Assembly (NCBI RefSeq): GCF_000002515.2
Contig: NC_006039.1
Span: 620,001 to 684,000 of the forward strand
Direction of reading: 5' to 3'
From: Kluyveromyces lactis
Taxonomy: Eukaryota; Ascomycota; Saccharomycetes; Saccharomycetales; Saccharomycetaceae
Length of the DNA stretch: 64,000 nt
Each line of letters starts with the position of its first letter. The stretch's first letter is position 1. A program made the position numbers and the translations under genes. The notes under the pieces are model-generated. The model worked only from the letters and a program-made list of their open reading frames with translations. It was not told where the DNA came from and did not search any database. Shown in pieces: positions 42,188-51,820 of this stretch.

Positions 42188-42465
42188 TGGCTTGAGTCGT
42201 TTTGTTTACTTGGGCACTTCAATATCATATTAAAACCCAGCCAGATATTATGATAGTAATTGTTGGAGTTATTTTAGCATAAATGGAAATTTAGAATTTC
42301 ATAGCTTAAACTGGATAATACAGGAAATTAGGCCAACATTCTTTGATTTCATATAATGATGGTCACAAGAACGCTCCTCTGCTGTAAACCAGGAAGGCAA
42401 AAAAATTTATAGCTATAGAGTTGTTCAGAATATTTATTTACAAGAAGAAAAGTCTGTTCGCAGAT

Positions 42466-44325
42466 TTAGGCATCTTCCGTGCGAGAAATAACGTAATCTC
42501 CTTTCTCATTTTTTACCAAAATGCCACCTTGAACTAGGTTATCAAACATATCTTGTGGCATCCATCCTTGGGTAGCGGCAAATGGTTGGGAAATCAGTTT
42601 CTCATGATAAGCGTTCAATGCATCAGCATGCTTTTTGACTTCTTCTTCGGAATATTTTAGTGGGTATTCAGCGGCATTTACTAATTTGTTATTAGCGAAG
42701 ATCGGCCAGACTTCAGCCAATTGAAGAAGAGCTTCTTCAATCAAAAGGTATTCTTCGTCGGACTTTCTTTCGATGGCAGCCACATAAGGGTTTCTCAAAA
42801 CTTTGATTGGTGGAGCGACAGAAGAGATCAATTCAGGTAAGTTTTCATTTAAAGCAAACTCCCATAAAAACTGGTTACGAGTACGCTTGTACATGAACTC
42901 AAGTTTGGCTTTTTCCGATTCTTCCATGTCCTTGTACCCTTCAATATCCTTTTCTAGGTCATAGATTTTTGGTCCATCGTAGGCAACAAATTGAGGAGTG
43001 TTTTGTAAAATGTAAGGCTTAATGGATGATCCTTCAAAGTCCAATAAGTAAGGAACATCATCATCTTCTTTTAAAATAACATTCATTGGGTCTAAATCTG
43101 GATGATGTAAACGAGGCTTTAAAAGATTCTCCATTTTCGGAATAGAAGTGGTTTTAGTATTAATTAGATCTGGGGCAACTTTGGCAAGATTATCAAAAGT
43201 CTTTATTTGATCTTTCAATATATCTTCGGCGACAACTTCTGGCGATGCGTGAGCTTGGACAAGACCTAGTCTAGCACGAGCGTTTTCCGCTTCCAGTAAT
43301 CCTGTACATTTGACGATATCTAAAGGAGATGATATATCCCATGGTCCTAAATATTGTTTGCGGTCATCGAAGTTCAAAGTAGACTTTTTTCTCCATAAGC
43401 ATCTTTCAACACTTGGGCCAATTCTCCATCTATCTTTTAATTCTTCATTTGTTTCACCTTCATAAGCCGACTCTTCAGAAGTTTTGTAATCCTTGGCAAA
43501 ATATAAACTTCCGAAGGCGTTAAACTTAACTTCTGCGAGCTTGGCCTGGAACTTAGAAATAGGATTAATGACAGCATTTAACTTATCCTTATGAGATTTG
43601 CCATCCTCGGCGTCATTCTCCAACGGAGTCCAACTTCTCATTAGAAGCGTACCTTCTATATATTCCTCCAAAATGAAAGGCTGTCTGACAGGGTTCAAAG
43701 CATTAACACCGAAACTGTAAACTTTTGGAACTTTAAGACCCAGTTTGAGATCGGCAAAATCCATAGTGGCCACTTCACTCTTCAATCTGTAAGCAAGGGT
43801 ATTTTCATCGTCCAATGCGTATGGAATTCTTAAAACAAAGGACTTTTCGGCGTTGGTATCAATTTTGTATATTCTGTGATGCTTACCTTCATGGATGCTA
43901 GCCATTGACACAATTCTGATCTTTTCATTGGGATTAACTGTCCCGATATTCTCAATTTTAACATTGTGTGGGAGAGAAACAGTTAAGTTTGGTAAATAAG
44001 CTGGTGGTGGAATGCTGCTTTTCGATAATCTTTTAGCGTTTTCTATGGATTGCTTATACAAATCATCAATCACGCTGTTCAAACCCTCGAGAGAGAACTT
44101 AGTAATTCTCTTCTCCTTTTCTTGTTTATCATTCTTCAACCATGTACCCCATGAGTATTTGAAGAAAGCATCCCTCTGCGGATCATTTTCATCAGATAAC
44201 TTTGTGAATACCTCTTCTGGCTTATCTGATACTGAGCGAACGAATAGCTTGCCAATTTTGGTGCTAGAAACTCGCAACGAACTCTTAGGCACACTTCTAA
44301 CGCATCTGGAACCGATTCTTAACAT
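42466..44325 (-). CDS. AIM9: Mitochondrial APH-like kinase-fold protein Aim9
   Basis: A 619-residue protein, near the S. cerevisiae Aim9 length (627). I use the ATG at 44325; the frame extends to an upstream TTG. The N-terminus [21 protein letters not shown] is a strong mitochondrial presequence. The rest is an aminoglycoside-phosphotransferase-type kinase fold: SFVLRIPY near the nucleotide lysine, [12 protein letters not shown], a catalytic loop [11 protein letters not shown] and the metal-binding LLDFEGSS. The substrate is unknown; the S. cerevisiae mutant shows altered mitochondrial inheritance. It opens the YER080-YER073-type block. The gap to PNT1, 278 bp, is the junction between two ancestral blocks as seen from S. 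cerevisiae. Confidence 0.88.
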   Translation of the reverse strand: MLRIGSRCVRSVPKSSLRVSSTKIGKLFVRSVSDKPEEVFTKLSDENDPQRDAFFKYSWGTWLKNDKQEKEKRITKFSLEGLNSVIDDLYKQSIENAKRLSKSSIPPPAYLPNLTVSLPHNVKIENIGTVNPNEKIRIVSMASIHEGKHHRIYKIDTNAEKSFVLRIPYALDDENTLAYRLKSEVATMDFADLKLGLKVPKVYSFGVNALNPVRQPFILEEYIEGTLLMRSWTPLENDAEDGKSHKDKLNAVINPISKFQAKLAEVKFNAFGSLYFAKDYKTSEESAYEGETNEELKDRWRIGPSVERCLWRKKSTLNFDDRKQYLGPWDISSPLDIVKCTGLLEAENARARLGLVQAHASPEVVAEDILKDQIKTFDNLAKVAPDLINTKTTSIPKMENLLKPRLHHPDLDPMNVILKEDDDVPYLLDFEGSSIKPYILQNTPQFVAYDGPKIYDLEKDIEGYKDMEESEKAKLEFMYKRTRNQFLWEFALNENLPELISSVAPPIKVLRNPYVAAIERKSDEEYLLIEEALLQLAEVWPIFANNKLVNAAEYPLKYSEEEVKKHADALNAYHEKLISQPFAATQGWMPQDMFDNLVQGGILVKNEKGDYVISRTEDA

Positions 44326-45140
44326 TTTCACTGTCAATTGTGGACCTTAGCGTCTTAGGAGTATAGCTGTCAACGGTTTAAGTGTCATCCAATAACATAT
44401 CTCTGTGAATGTTCGCAGTTTAACGTCTTAAATTGTGACTGGCACTGTAATTAATTTCTGTTCGCTATTATCATCGGAGTCAGGGTAAATAAGGTTAAAT
44501 TGACTGACGTTACAAAGTAGAAATGTATAGATCCCCTCCTGGACAAACACCTTGAAGGAAGAAGGAGTATGTAATGAGCTGATTAGTTTATCATTGACAT
44601 TTGTAATCACTCTTCAATTAAATCGGACTGCTAGTGTTGGCTGTCGTTTATTTTAGTTATATTGCTCCTAAAGTATATGATTTATTCCTAGTTAAACACT
44701 TTATGATAGAAACTTAGTTTAGATATTGAAAACTTAAACTCAGTTCTCAAAGATAATAGCATAATGAGGACTGACACATCTTTGCCGAGGTACCGTAGGT
44801 GCTAAAACTAGGAGTAAACCAACATTACTAAAGTAAATAAACGTGATAATATGAAATACATAGAGGCGTCAAAATGTTCCGTGTAAAATAATCCAACACT
44901 CCAGATAACCAATGAAAGAAACAACAAATAAATGAAATGAAGATACATAAAAAAACTCTGAAATGAAGTGAATGGAGATAAATGAAACGCTTGTGGCGTT
45001 AGAGGTTTTAATTTTTACAATTGTGTTCGATTTTTTTTTTAGAGTGTGCTTTTTTTTGAATTTGTTTTTTGTTAAGTTAGTCCTGCTCTTTGAAGAAGAT
45101 GTCTCCTCGTGTGTTTACTAAAATCCTTGTGTGTAGTATT
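44326..45140. promoter_or_regulatory. AIM9 promoter and 3' end of the YER079W-position gene
   Basis: An 815-bp gap between minus-strand genes, AT-rich, with T-rich tracts around 45033-45065. The 60-codon frame at 44428-44610 looks random. Nothing else is recognised. Confidence 0.4.
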
Positions 45141-45833
45141 CTAATCGTTGTCACTATCAGCAGCAACCAGAACTGAGGGTATGTTTTTCATGTCATGCAA
45201 ATACGACATATCATCGCCCATTGTGCTCAAATTAGTTTCCAATTCGCTATTTACCCTAGGAATAACGTTGGGATTATTGAAATCATTCAACAGGTTTTCT
45301 TGCAGCTCTCTTGGCTGTTGTTGCAGTTTCGAAGGCGTGAGCGACTCACGAGACATGCCGTTCAAAGAAACACTGTCTAACCTAGAATCCTCAACACCTG
45401 TTCTTGACAAAGCGTCTGTACTTAATAATTTAATCTTTTCTCGAAGAGTCATGGGTGGACCAATAGGAGAATCAAGTTCGTCTGCAACGTTCGACCCATT
45501 ATTTTTTTTTGGTTTCCAGTAGGATTGCGACATGGAATTCAACAGATTAAGCGAGTACTGTGGGATTCCATACCTCTGTACCCTTCTCCCCTCAACACCA
45601 TCTTTTGTTGCCGTCATAGATAGCCCTGACGTTACACTAGACCTCGAAAGAGGTCTCGAAATCGTGGGTACCAAATGTTCATCTCTCTCCTCATCTTGAT
45701 ATCCATTATCATCCGTATCTGCCATGTCTGCCTCATATATCGCCTTCATAGATGAATTATCCATACTTTGATCATTCAACGATAGATTAGAGTACAGATC
45801 TTTTGACCCCAGGGACAATGTTGACTCAGGCAT
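45141..45833 (-). CDS. Uncharacterised Ser-rich protein at YER079W position
   Basis: A 230-residue hydrophilic protein rich in Ser, Asn and Asp, with no domain that I recognise. Short conserved-looking pieces are RPLSRSSVTSGLSM, RRVQRYGIPQYSLNLLNSMSQSYW (about 83-106) and PMTLREKIKLLS. The middle piece is the most likely functional core; the ends look disordered and phosphorylatable. It lies upstream of AIM9 on the same strand and beyond it is ICP55, so by order it corresponds to uncharacterised S. cerevisiae YER079W. I cannot confirm sequence homology from memory. Confidence 0.7.
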   Translation of the reverse strand: MPESTLSLGSKDLYSNLSLNDQSMDNSSMKAIYEADMADTDDNGYQDEERDEHLVPTISRPLSRSSVTSGLSMTATKDGVEGRRVQRYGIPQYSLNLLNSMSQSYWKPKKNNGSNVADELDSPIGPPMTLREKIKLLSTDALSRTGVEDSRLDSVSLNGMSRESLTPSKLQQQPRELQENLLNDFNNPNVIPRVNSELETNLSTMGDDMSYLHDMKNIPSVLVAADSDND

Positions 45834-46693
45834 GTCTAAAAAATGTAATCAAAATCAGATTTATACCGATATCAATTCAATCCCTTAGCTATTAATATAG
45901 CCTTTGAAATGGTCCACTTCTTCAATAAAATCTAATGAGAAACAGAATAGAACGTTGTAAACAAGCAGTATAACAACGTACAGTGCCTTATAATTCTAAC
46001 GTAATAATGAATCGTACCTAGTGCTTTTACCTTTTATGTATATCTTTTCTTCCTTGAAAACTCATATATACTATGTAGGTGATTTCCATCTATTTCGTTA
46101 TTTTATAATATTGATGTGATGAATTCAATCTTTTTCACTTTCGAAAATTCCAAAATTTTCCCTTTTTTTTTTAATTTTTTTTTTGGGCGAGGGGATGGTG
46201 CTGAGTTCAGAATTTCCCCGGAGAAACTATTCTCCTTGATATAAAGAATTTTAGGACTAGTTTTGGGGGACATTCACGCAATCAGTATCGTTTCGGAAAA
46301 TATGAGGCACGAGGTACTCCTTTAGTACCACCAATATACTAACTAAAGGGTTACATGTCCGGCAAGCGACATTGGGTTGTTCTTAGGTTTTTGATTGTGA
46401 AGGTAGCAACATACACAGCATATAACTATATTCTAAGAATAATTTATCACGTGACTGATATTTTTTTTCATTCTGTGCAACATCATATCCAATTCCATGT
46501 TAAAGTTAACGAAAGGGAAAACTAAAAAAAAAAGAAAATTGAAAAATGCCAAAACACAGATCGGCGGCTAAGTAGTTACCCCTTTGTTTAACCTATATCT
46601 CAGTGAGATAGAAAGAGAAAAGAGATTAAAACAAACATACACCAACAGTACTAGATCCCTCTAATATCAGAACTTGCCATCTTTATAACTACA
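45834..46693. promoter_or_regulatory. Divergent promoter, YER079W-position gene / HOP1
   Basis: An 860-bp region with long T and A tracts (for example 46162-46185), CACGTG at 46448-46453 and a perfect URS1 at 46561-46570. A TACTAAC at 46337-46343 has no matching 5' splice site and is ignored. Confidence 0.5.
46561..46570 (-). promoter_or_regulatory. URS1 (Ume6 site) in HOP1 promoter
   Basis: TCGGCGGCTA is the exact reverse complement of the URS1 consensus TAGCCGCCGA. It lies 123 bp upstream of the HOP1 ATG. In S. cerevisiae Ume6 at URS1 represses early meiotic genes, HOP1 among them, during growth and activates them with Ime1 in meiosis. The exact match at the right gene makes conservation of this control likely. 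Confidence 0.85.
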
Positions 46694-48439
46694 ATGTCGA
46701 CGATTCAGAAAGTGAGGGAAAAGAACGAGGTTTCCACGAAAAATGTTATTTCCCAAGACCAGTCCCAGAAACTTGTTCAAACAATGATAACAATGTGTTT
46801 TGGTTGTTTAGCATTCCTCAGAGGGTTATTCCCCGATGACAACTTTGTTGACCAAAAGTTTGTTCCGGAAAAATGTACCAAGGATTACGACAAGAATAGC
46901 GCCTCAAGTATTAGAATTAAGACTTTGGTAAGAGACAAGAGCGACGAGGCAAACTTGTTTTTAGATTGGTTGGAGAATGGAGTTTTCCAAACCTTGAGGA
47001 AAGGCTATTTGAAAGCAATTTCGTTAGGTGTTTTCATTGATGAGAGTAATCCAAACGACTTGATTGAGACGTACTTGTTTTCTTTTGATTATTCGCATGA
47101 TTCAATCACTATCAATATCAATGGCCAAGCTGATAAAGTATCATTATTAGATTCACGCAAGATGGTCCAGCAATTGATGAGAAGATTTATCATAATTACA
47201 CAGTCGCTAGATCCCTTACCTGAGAAAAGGTTTTTAACAATGAGATTGTTGTTCAATGACTTGGCGCCGAAGGAGTACCAACCACAGTTATTCAAAGACG
47301 CTACAAAGGATCCAAAAACAATTATCACTGTACCTCAAGAAAATGGACTAGATACTTTCTCTGTGGGATCTTTGAACACATCGGTTCATAAAGTTGGCAT
47401 AAAAGTGCTTTCTTTGGCGGATAACACAATCCAAGAGCAACTTGCTTCCGGGATTACAACGCAGCTTGATCCCTTTGATCTATTAAATGATAATATCGAG
47501 CTACCGCAGGATACACCCTTTAATAGTCAGGTTAACGAGCCAAGTCAAACGACAACGATGTTACAGAAATATCTGAGATCATCACCAGCCAATTTCCATC
47601 CCACGCAAGCAATTCCTGGTGATTTAACTCTCAATCAAAATGATACGAATTTCCAAGGTACCGTTTCGCAAAAACTGAAACATATTAGATGCCTCAGGTG
47701 TAAAAAAATGGTACCAGCTGTCTGTTATGGTAACCATGCCGGATCTTCAATTCCAGTTTGTATCGAGTGTTTGAACAACAATAGGATTGATATGAATTCT
47801 GTTACGATGCAAAGATTCATCATGACAAGGAAAATATACAGATACATGGCAAAGAAGCCCGATTTTCCTAAGTCTATCTCTGAATTCTACTCTATATTTT
47901 ACGGAGATTCTGCTACTGATTTCGATAAGCAGAGAATTGATGATGCTTTGTCCGTATTGTTGATGGACGAAGTTTTCGTTGTGGAGCCGGATGTAAGAGT
48001 CAGCTCCACTGGAACCCAGTTGAGATCATCAGGTTATATCAATGTGGATTCTAACTCAATTTTTTACCCGAAAGGAACTCTTCCAAAGGGTACGTGTGCA
48101 TGGACATTCGTTCTCCGTGCTTCAAAGGCCCGTCCATTTTATACCGAACCATACGCAAAGACCGAGGCGCAGTTACAAAAATTACTAGAACAGTGCGAAA
48201 ACACTTTTAAAAACTTGAAAAAACTTTCTGTTGATGACTCCTTAACATTACACGAATTGAGTATTAATGATACTACTAATAGTATGGGCTACCAGGGGAA
48301 ATCAAAGAAAAGGGTCCATAGTGACAATGAGAATGACTACATTTCTCCAGAAAAGTCTTATCTTGACACGCAAAACTGCCATGCAGATAAAGTGAGAAGA
48401 ATCAGCGTTTCTAAAAAGACATTGAAAAGCGCTTGGTAA
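46694..48439 (+). CDS. HOP1: Meiotic chromosome axis protein Hop1 (HORMA domain)
   Basis: A 581-residue protein; S. cerevisiae Hop1 is 605. The HORMA domain spans about 20-250 and has the family strings TMCFGCLAFLRGLFPDD and LLDSRKMVQQLMRRFIIITQSLDPLPEKRFLTMRL. A cysteine-rich zinc region starts near Cys333 (CLRCKKMVPAVCYG, then CIECL), shorter than in S. cerevisiae. The extreme C-terminus RRISVSKKTLKSAW is almost identical to the S. cerevisiae closure motif that HORMA domains bind to form chains. Hop1 works with Red1 and Mek1 on the meiotic axis to promote breaks and homologue bias. It is the YIL072W counterpart. The URS1 site upstream fits meiotic control. Confidence 0.97.
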   Translation: MSTIQKVREKNEVSTKNVISQDQSQKLVQTMITMCFGCLAFLRGLFPDDNFVDQKFVPEKCTKDYDKNSASSIRIKTLVRDKSDEANLFLDWLENGVFQTLRKGYLKAISLGVFIDESNPNDLIETYLFSFDYSHDSITININGQADKVSLLDSRKMVQQLMRRFIIITQSLDPLPEKRFLTMRLLFNDLAPKEYQPQLFKDATKDPKTIITVPQENGLDTFSVGSLNTSVHKVGIKVLSLADNTIQEQLASGITTQLDPFDLLNDNIELPQDTPFNSQVNEPSQTTTMLQKYLRSSPANFHPTQAIPGDLTLNQNDTNFQGTVSQKLKHIRCLRCKKMVPAVCYGNHAGSSIPVCIECLNNNRIDMNSVTMQRFIMTRKIYRYMAKKPDFPKSISEFYSIFYGDSATDFDKQRIDDALSVLLMDEVFVVEPDVRVSSTGTQLRSSGYINVDSNSIFYPKGTLPKGTCAWTFVLRASKARPFYTEPYAKTEAQLQKLLEQCENTFKNLKKLSVDDSLTLHELSINDTTNSMGYQGKSKKRVHSDNENDYISPEKSYLDTQNCHADKVRRISVSKKTLKSAW

Positions 48440-48725
48440 TCGCGTATGCTTATTGTCTTAATACATGGACTTTGAATGAATGACGTTCTTTCAGCACATT
48501 CATCTCTCTGTCCGAACTGACGCCATTATAAAATGCTCTGAAAACAAAAAAAAAAAAACTGAAAAATTCGGTGTGGAATAAGATGAAATTGTTTGAAGGT
48601 ACTTATTATGTAGGCTCGTAATGAAAACCACTGAATTATATACTCTCCCTGGAACCTTATCCAAATATCAATAGCTAAATAGCTGGAATTTTGCATATCA
48701 AGTGATTAAATGGCACTGTTGGATA

Positions 48726-50249
48726 ATGTTCAAGAATAATATTTTGACTTCAATTATATGCCGGAACTTTCATGTTCAATCGGGGTTGAAGAAATTTGTC
48801 AATCGTCAACGATTACCGATTAATTGTGGTCAGCCCATCCATGAAACGAGGCCATATCTTTTAAAGGCAGGGGAATTGACTCCTGGTATTACTGCGTTAG
48901 AGTACTTTAAAAGAAGAGTTAAGCTTGCCGATAAACTTGCTGCCAAATCATGTGCAATCATTGCCGGTTCTCAAGTAAAATACGCATCCGGAGCAGTATT
49001 CTATCCATTCCAACAGAACAATGATATGTACTATCTCACTGGCTGGAATGAACCTGATTCTGTCATGATAATCGAGAAACCAAACAACAATCCCGAAGAT
49101 GTAGTGCTACATATGATGGTTCCTCCAAAGGATCCTTTTGCTGAGAAATGGGAAGGGTTCCGCACCGGAGTTGATGGTGTTAAAGAAATATTTAATGCTG
49201 ACGAAGCGACCAGCAACAAAAATTTAGAGCGCTACATATGCAATATCATTAGGAGATGTGATTATGTCTACTTTGATCATACTAAGGATGCAAAGAATTC
49301 GACAGCTTTCTTCAGCAGTTTCTTCTCTATGAATGATAATAATCAAAAAGAGCTTACGATATTGAACTTAATCAAAAATACGACCCCTTCGAGACAGTTG
49401 AGACCTCTCAAAGGAATTGTAGCTGAGCTTAGAAGTACAAAATCTCCCGCAGAATTGCGTATCATGAGGAGAGCCGGCCAAATTTCCGGGAGAGCTTACA
49501 ATCAAGCGTACGCTCGAAGGTTCAGAAATGAAAGAACGTTGGGATCCTTCCTAGAATACAAGTTTATCGAAGGTGGTTGTGATCGTTCAGCGTATATTCC
49601 AGTAATCGGAACTGGGGACAACGCATTATGCATTCATTATACTAGAAATGACGATGTTATGTTCGACGATGAAATGGTGCTTGTAGATGCAGCAGGTGCC
49701 ATAGGTGGATACTGTTCTGATATCTCAAGAACATGGCCAGTATCTGGTAAATTTACAGATGCCCAAAAAGATTTATACGAAGTTGTCCTAGCGGTTCAAA
49801 AGAAATGTATTGAATTGTGTGCTGCCCATAATGTTATTTCATTGCATCAGATTCACGAAAAGAGTTTACAATTCTTCAAGCAAGAACTGAAAAACATTGG
49901 TTTGAGTAGTTTGAGCAACTGGGATATCAATGAAATCTACCCGCACTACATAGGTCATAATTTGGGTTTAGATGTGCACGACGTACCAGAAATATCCAGG
50001 CATCAACCTTTGCAAGAGGGTCAAGTGATCACTATCGAACCTGGTCTCTACATCCCTAATGATCCAAAATACCCCGAATATTTCAGGAATATTGGAATTC
50101 GTATCGAAGATGATATTGCCATTGGCCTGAATTCATACACTAACTTGACGGTTGAAGCAGCTAAAGAAGTAATTGACATCGAAAACATTGTTCAGCATGG
50201 TGTTTCTACCAAAATAGATCACGACATACCTCGTCCTCTTGATTTCTAA
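48726..50249 (+). CDS. ICP55: Mitochondrial intermediate-cleaving peptidase Icp55
   Basis: A 507-residue M24B (aminopeptidase P-like) metalloprotease that trims one residue from imported proteins after presequence cleavage and so stabilises them. I start at the ATG at 48726, giving a basic presequence MFKNNILTSIICRNFHVQS; an in-frame GTG 24 bp upstream is rejected. Conserved parts are GQPIHETRPYLLKAGELTPG, FYPFQQNNDMYYLTGWNEPDS and MRRAGQISGRAYNQAYARRFRNERT. Metal ligands lie in VLVDAAGAIGGYCSDISRTWP (two Asp), in HYIGHNLGLDVHD (His) and in the two Glu of TIEPGLY and IRIED. It is the YER078C counterpart. It converges on PCI8, with 75 bp between stops. Confidence 0.96.
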   Translation: MFKNNILTSIICRNFHVQSGLKKFVNRQRLPINCGQPIHETRPYLLKAGELTPGITALEYFKRRVKLADKLAAKSCAIIAGSQVKYASGAVFYPFQQNNDMYYLTGWNEPDSVMIIEKPNNNPEDVVLHMMVPPKDPFAEKWEGFRTGVDGVKEIFNADEATSNKNLERYICNIIRRCDYVYFDHTKDAKNSTAFFSSFFSMNDNNQKELTILNLIKNTTPSRQLRPLKGIVAELRSTKSPAELRIMRRAGQISGRAYNQAYARRFRNERTLGSFLEYKFIEGGCDRSAYIPVIGTGDNALCIHYTRNDDVMFDDEMVLVDAAGAIGGYCSDISRTWPVSGKFTDAQKDLYEVVLAVQKKCIELCAAHNVISLHQIHEKSLQFFKQELKNIGLSSLSNWDINEIYPHYIGHNLGLDVHDVPEISRHQPLQEGQVITIEPGLYIPNDPKYPEYFRNIGIRIEDDIAIGLNSYTNLTVEAAKEVIDIENIVQHGVSTKIDHDIPRPLDF

Positions 50250-50324
50250 CGGTTCGAAAATATTTAAAAGTTATGTAATTTCACTAGCATTTATCATGTA
50301 AATAGAACAAAACTACGTACTCTC

Positions 50325-51494
50325 TTAATCATTGAAAGTATCAGCAGTCTCATTACAGAGCTCGTTTTCGCTCAGAGCGAAAACTTCTTCTTCATTCATA
50401 GGTTCTTCGTCACTCGCCTTGCTTCGCCGCTGTATTCTGCTTTTCCTTAAAGCTAAATGTTCATCGACGATTACTCTCAAATTATGGTTTTGACGACGTA
50501 ATTGGGAGAGCTTATTATCCAATGTGATATCTTCAGTCATCATCAAATCGTTTAGAGCCATCTGAGGGTCAAATTTCTGGTATAAAATGAGATCATCATG
50601 AATCTGGAAATTCAAACAGGCTTCCGAGATTAGTTGTGTGATTTCTTGAGTGACAATTTCTCGAGATATTCCGACTCTTTCGGATAGGTAACTAATTTGT
50701 ATTTTAGTTGCTATCCTCAAATAAAATGCGTACATCTTTTGTCTCATAGTCTTAGATATTATATCCCACTTTTTTTCTAAGAAATAATCTTGCTTGCAAA
50801 GCCGCTCCATATCATTGTGCCACCAGTCGAAAAACTTCATGAACTTACTATTAATTATAAGTTTGCCCTTGCCAGCAAGAACATCAAAGTGTTTATGAAA
50901 CTGTTCTAGTTCTTCTAAATGAATGAATGTGTCCAAATTATCTAGGGGAATTGACACTAATGCAGATACAGTGATGATGTAAAACATTGTTTCATTCGAT
51001 ATAAAGATATCATCTTTTGGAAGAGTTACCATTAGCTCCACCAAGTTTGGTATGTCGATGATTAGTTGAATGAACCTTTGTAAACACTGATGATATTCCC
51101 CCCTTAGGAACCAATTTAAAATCAATAATAACTTGCACTCGATGAAATCCGCTAATTCCGTTGGCTCAGAAGTAATGGGTTGGGTATTGAGCCTAGATTC
51201 AAAATCAATCACTGCTTTATAATGAGAATTTAGAATATGAGTTCTAATCAGGAGTTTGGTCCGTTTGAAAACACCCACTGAGCTCATAGAAACATCACTA
51301 TTGATAAATATTATGGATTCAGCGTATTTATTATCAAGTAGCATAGATACTAGTTTTTGTTCCCAGGCAGGAAATCGCTTTGAAACAACACTCCAGGTTT
51401 TGAGCTCTCTACTTTCATTGTAATTTGGATATTTGGATCTGAAATGACGATCTTGAAGCACTGCCAACGGATAAAATAGCCTACCTTGTGTCAT
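50325..51494 (-). CDS. PCI8: PCI-domain protein Pci8 (COP9 signalosome-like, eIF3-linked)
   Basis: A 389-residue, largely helical protein. The C-terminal part (about 245-345) is a PCI module: a winged helix after KMYAFYLRIATKIQISYLSERVG, then REIVTQEITQLISEACLNFQIHDD. Basic and acidic residues close the protein. S. cerevisiae Pci8 (YIL071C) belongs to the minimal COP9 signalosome that removes Rub1 from cullins and has been tied to eIF3. The identification rests on the PCI fold and on its position between the YIL072 (HOP1) and YIL070 (MAM33) counterparts. It diverges from MRX1. Confidence 0.85.
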   Translation of the reverse strand: MTQGRLFYPLAVLQDRHFRSKYPNYNESRELKTWSVVSKRFPAWEQKLVSMLLDNKYAESIIFINSDVSMSSVGVFKRTKLLIRTHILNSHYKAVIDFESRLNTQPITSEPTELADFIECKLLLILNWFLRGEYHQCLQRFIQLIIDIPNLVELMVTLPKDDIFISNETMFYIITVSALVSIPLDNLDTFIHLEELEQFHKHFDVLAGKGKLIINSKFMKFFDWWHNDMERLCKQDYFLEKKWDIISKTMRQKMYAFYLRIATKIQISYLSERVGISREIVTQEITQLISEACLNFQIHDDLILYQKFDPQMALNDLMMTEDITLDNKLSQLRRQNHNLRVIVDEHLALRKSRIQRRSKASDEEPMNEEEVFALSENELCNETADTFND

Positions 51495-51820
51495 ATATAA
51501 TGCAATATTCTATCAAAAACAGCCCCAAAACATGTAAAAAATGCAATCGCAAACAATGCTAACTCTTTTTCAGAGGCTTTGATGTTATTCTAGTACTACT
51601 CACCTTGTTGGTCTTTTTAATTATGTCTCGTGTGATGCAGCTTACACTGTTTCTTGTTCTCGTTCAGATATGGCTGTTTTGCATATTATGTCAATTTTTC
51701 CAATATGATTCTGTAGTAGGAAAAATATTAATCACGGTCGAATCTTTGAGTACAACCTCATCGCAGACACCTCAAGAGCAGTTTAGACAGGATAGTCAGT
51801 CAGCAAGCATCAGAATCTGT
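51495..51820. promoter_or_regulatory. Divergent promoter PCI8 / MRX1
   Basis: 326 bp if MRX1 starts at 51821. The MRX1 frame is open through much of this region, with earlier ATGs at 51623 and 51635 that would add a hydrophobic leader unlike a mitochondrial presequence. I treat it as promoter. Confidence 0.4.

Noticed and set aside
46337-46343. TACTAAC upstream of HOP1 suggesting a 5' exon
   Set aside because: No good donor precedes it, and the ATG at 46694 already gives the full family N-terminus.
46448-46520. TCACGTGAC followed by AT-rich DNA, resembling the start of a centromere
   Set aside because: No CDEIII-like TTCCGAA element follows at the expected distance on either strand, and this is the HOP1 promoter.
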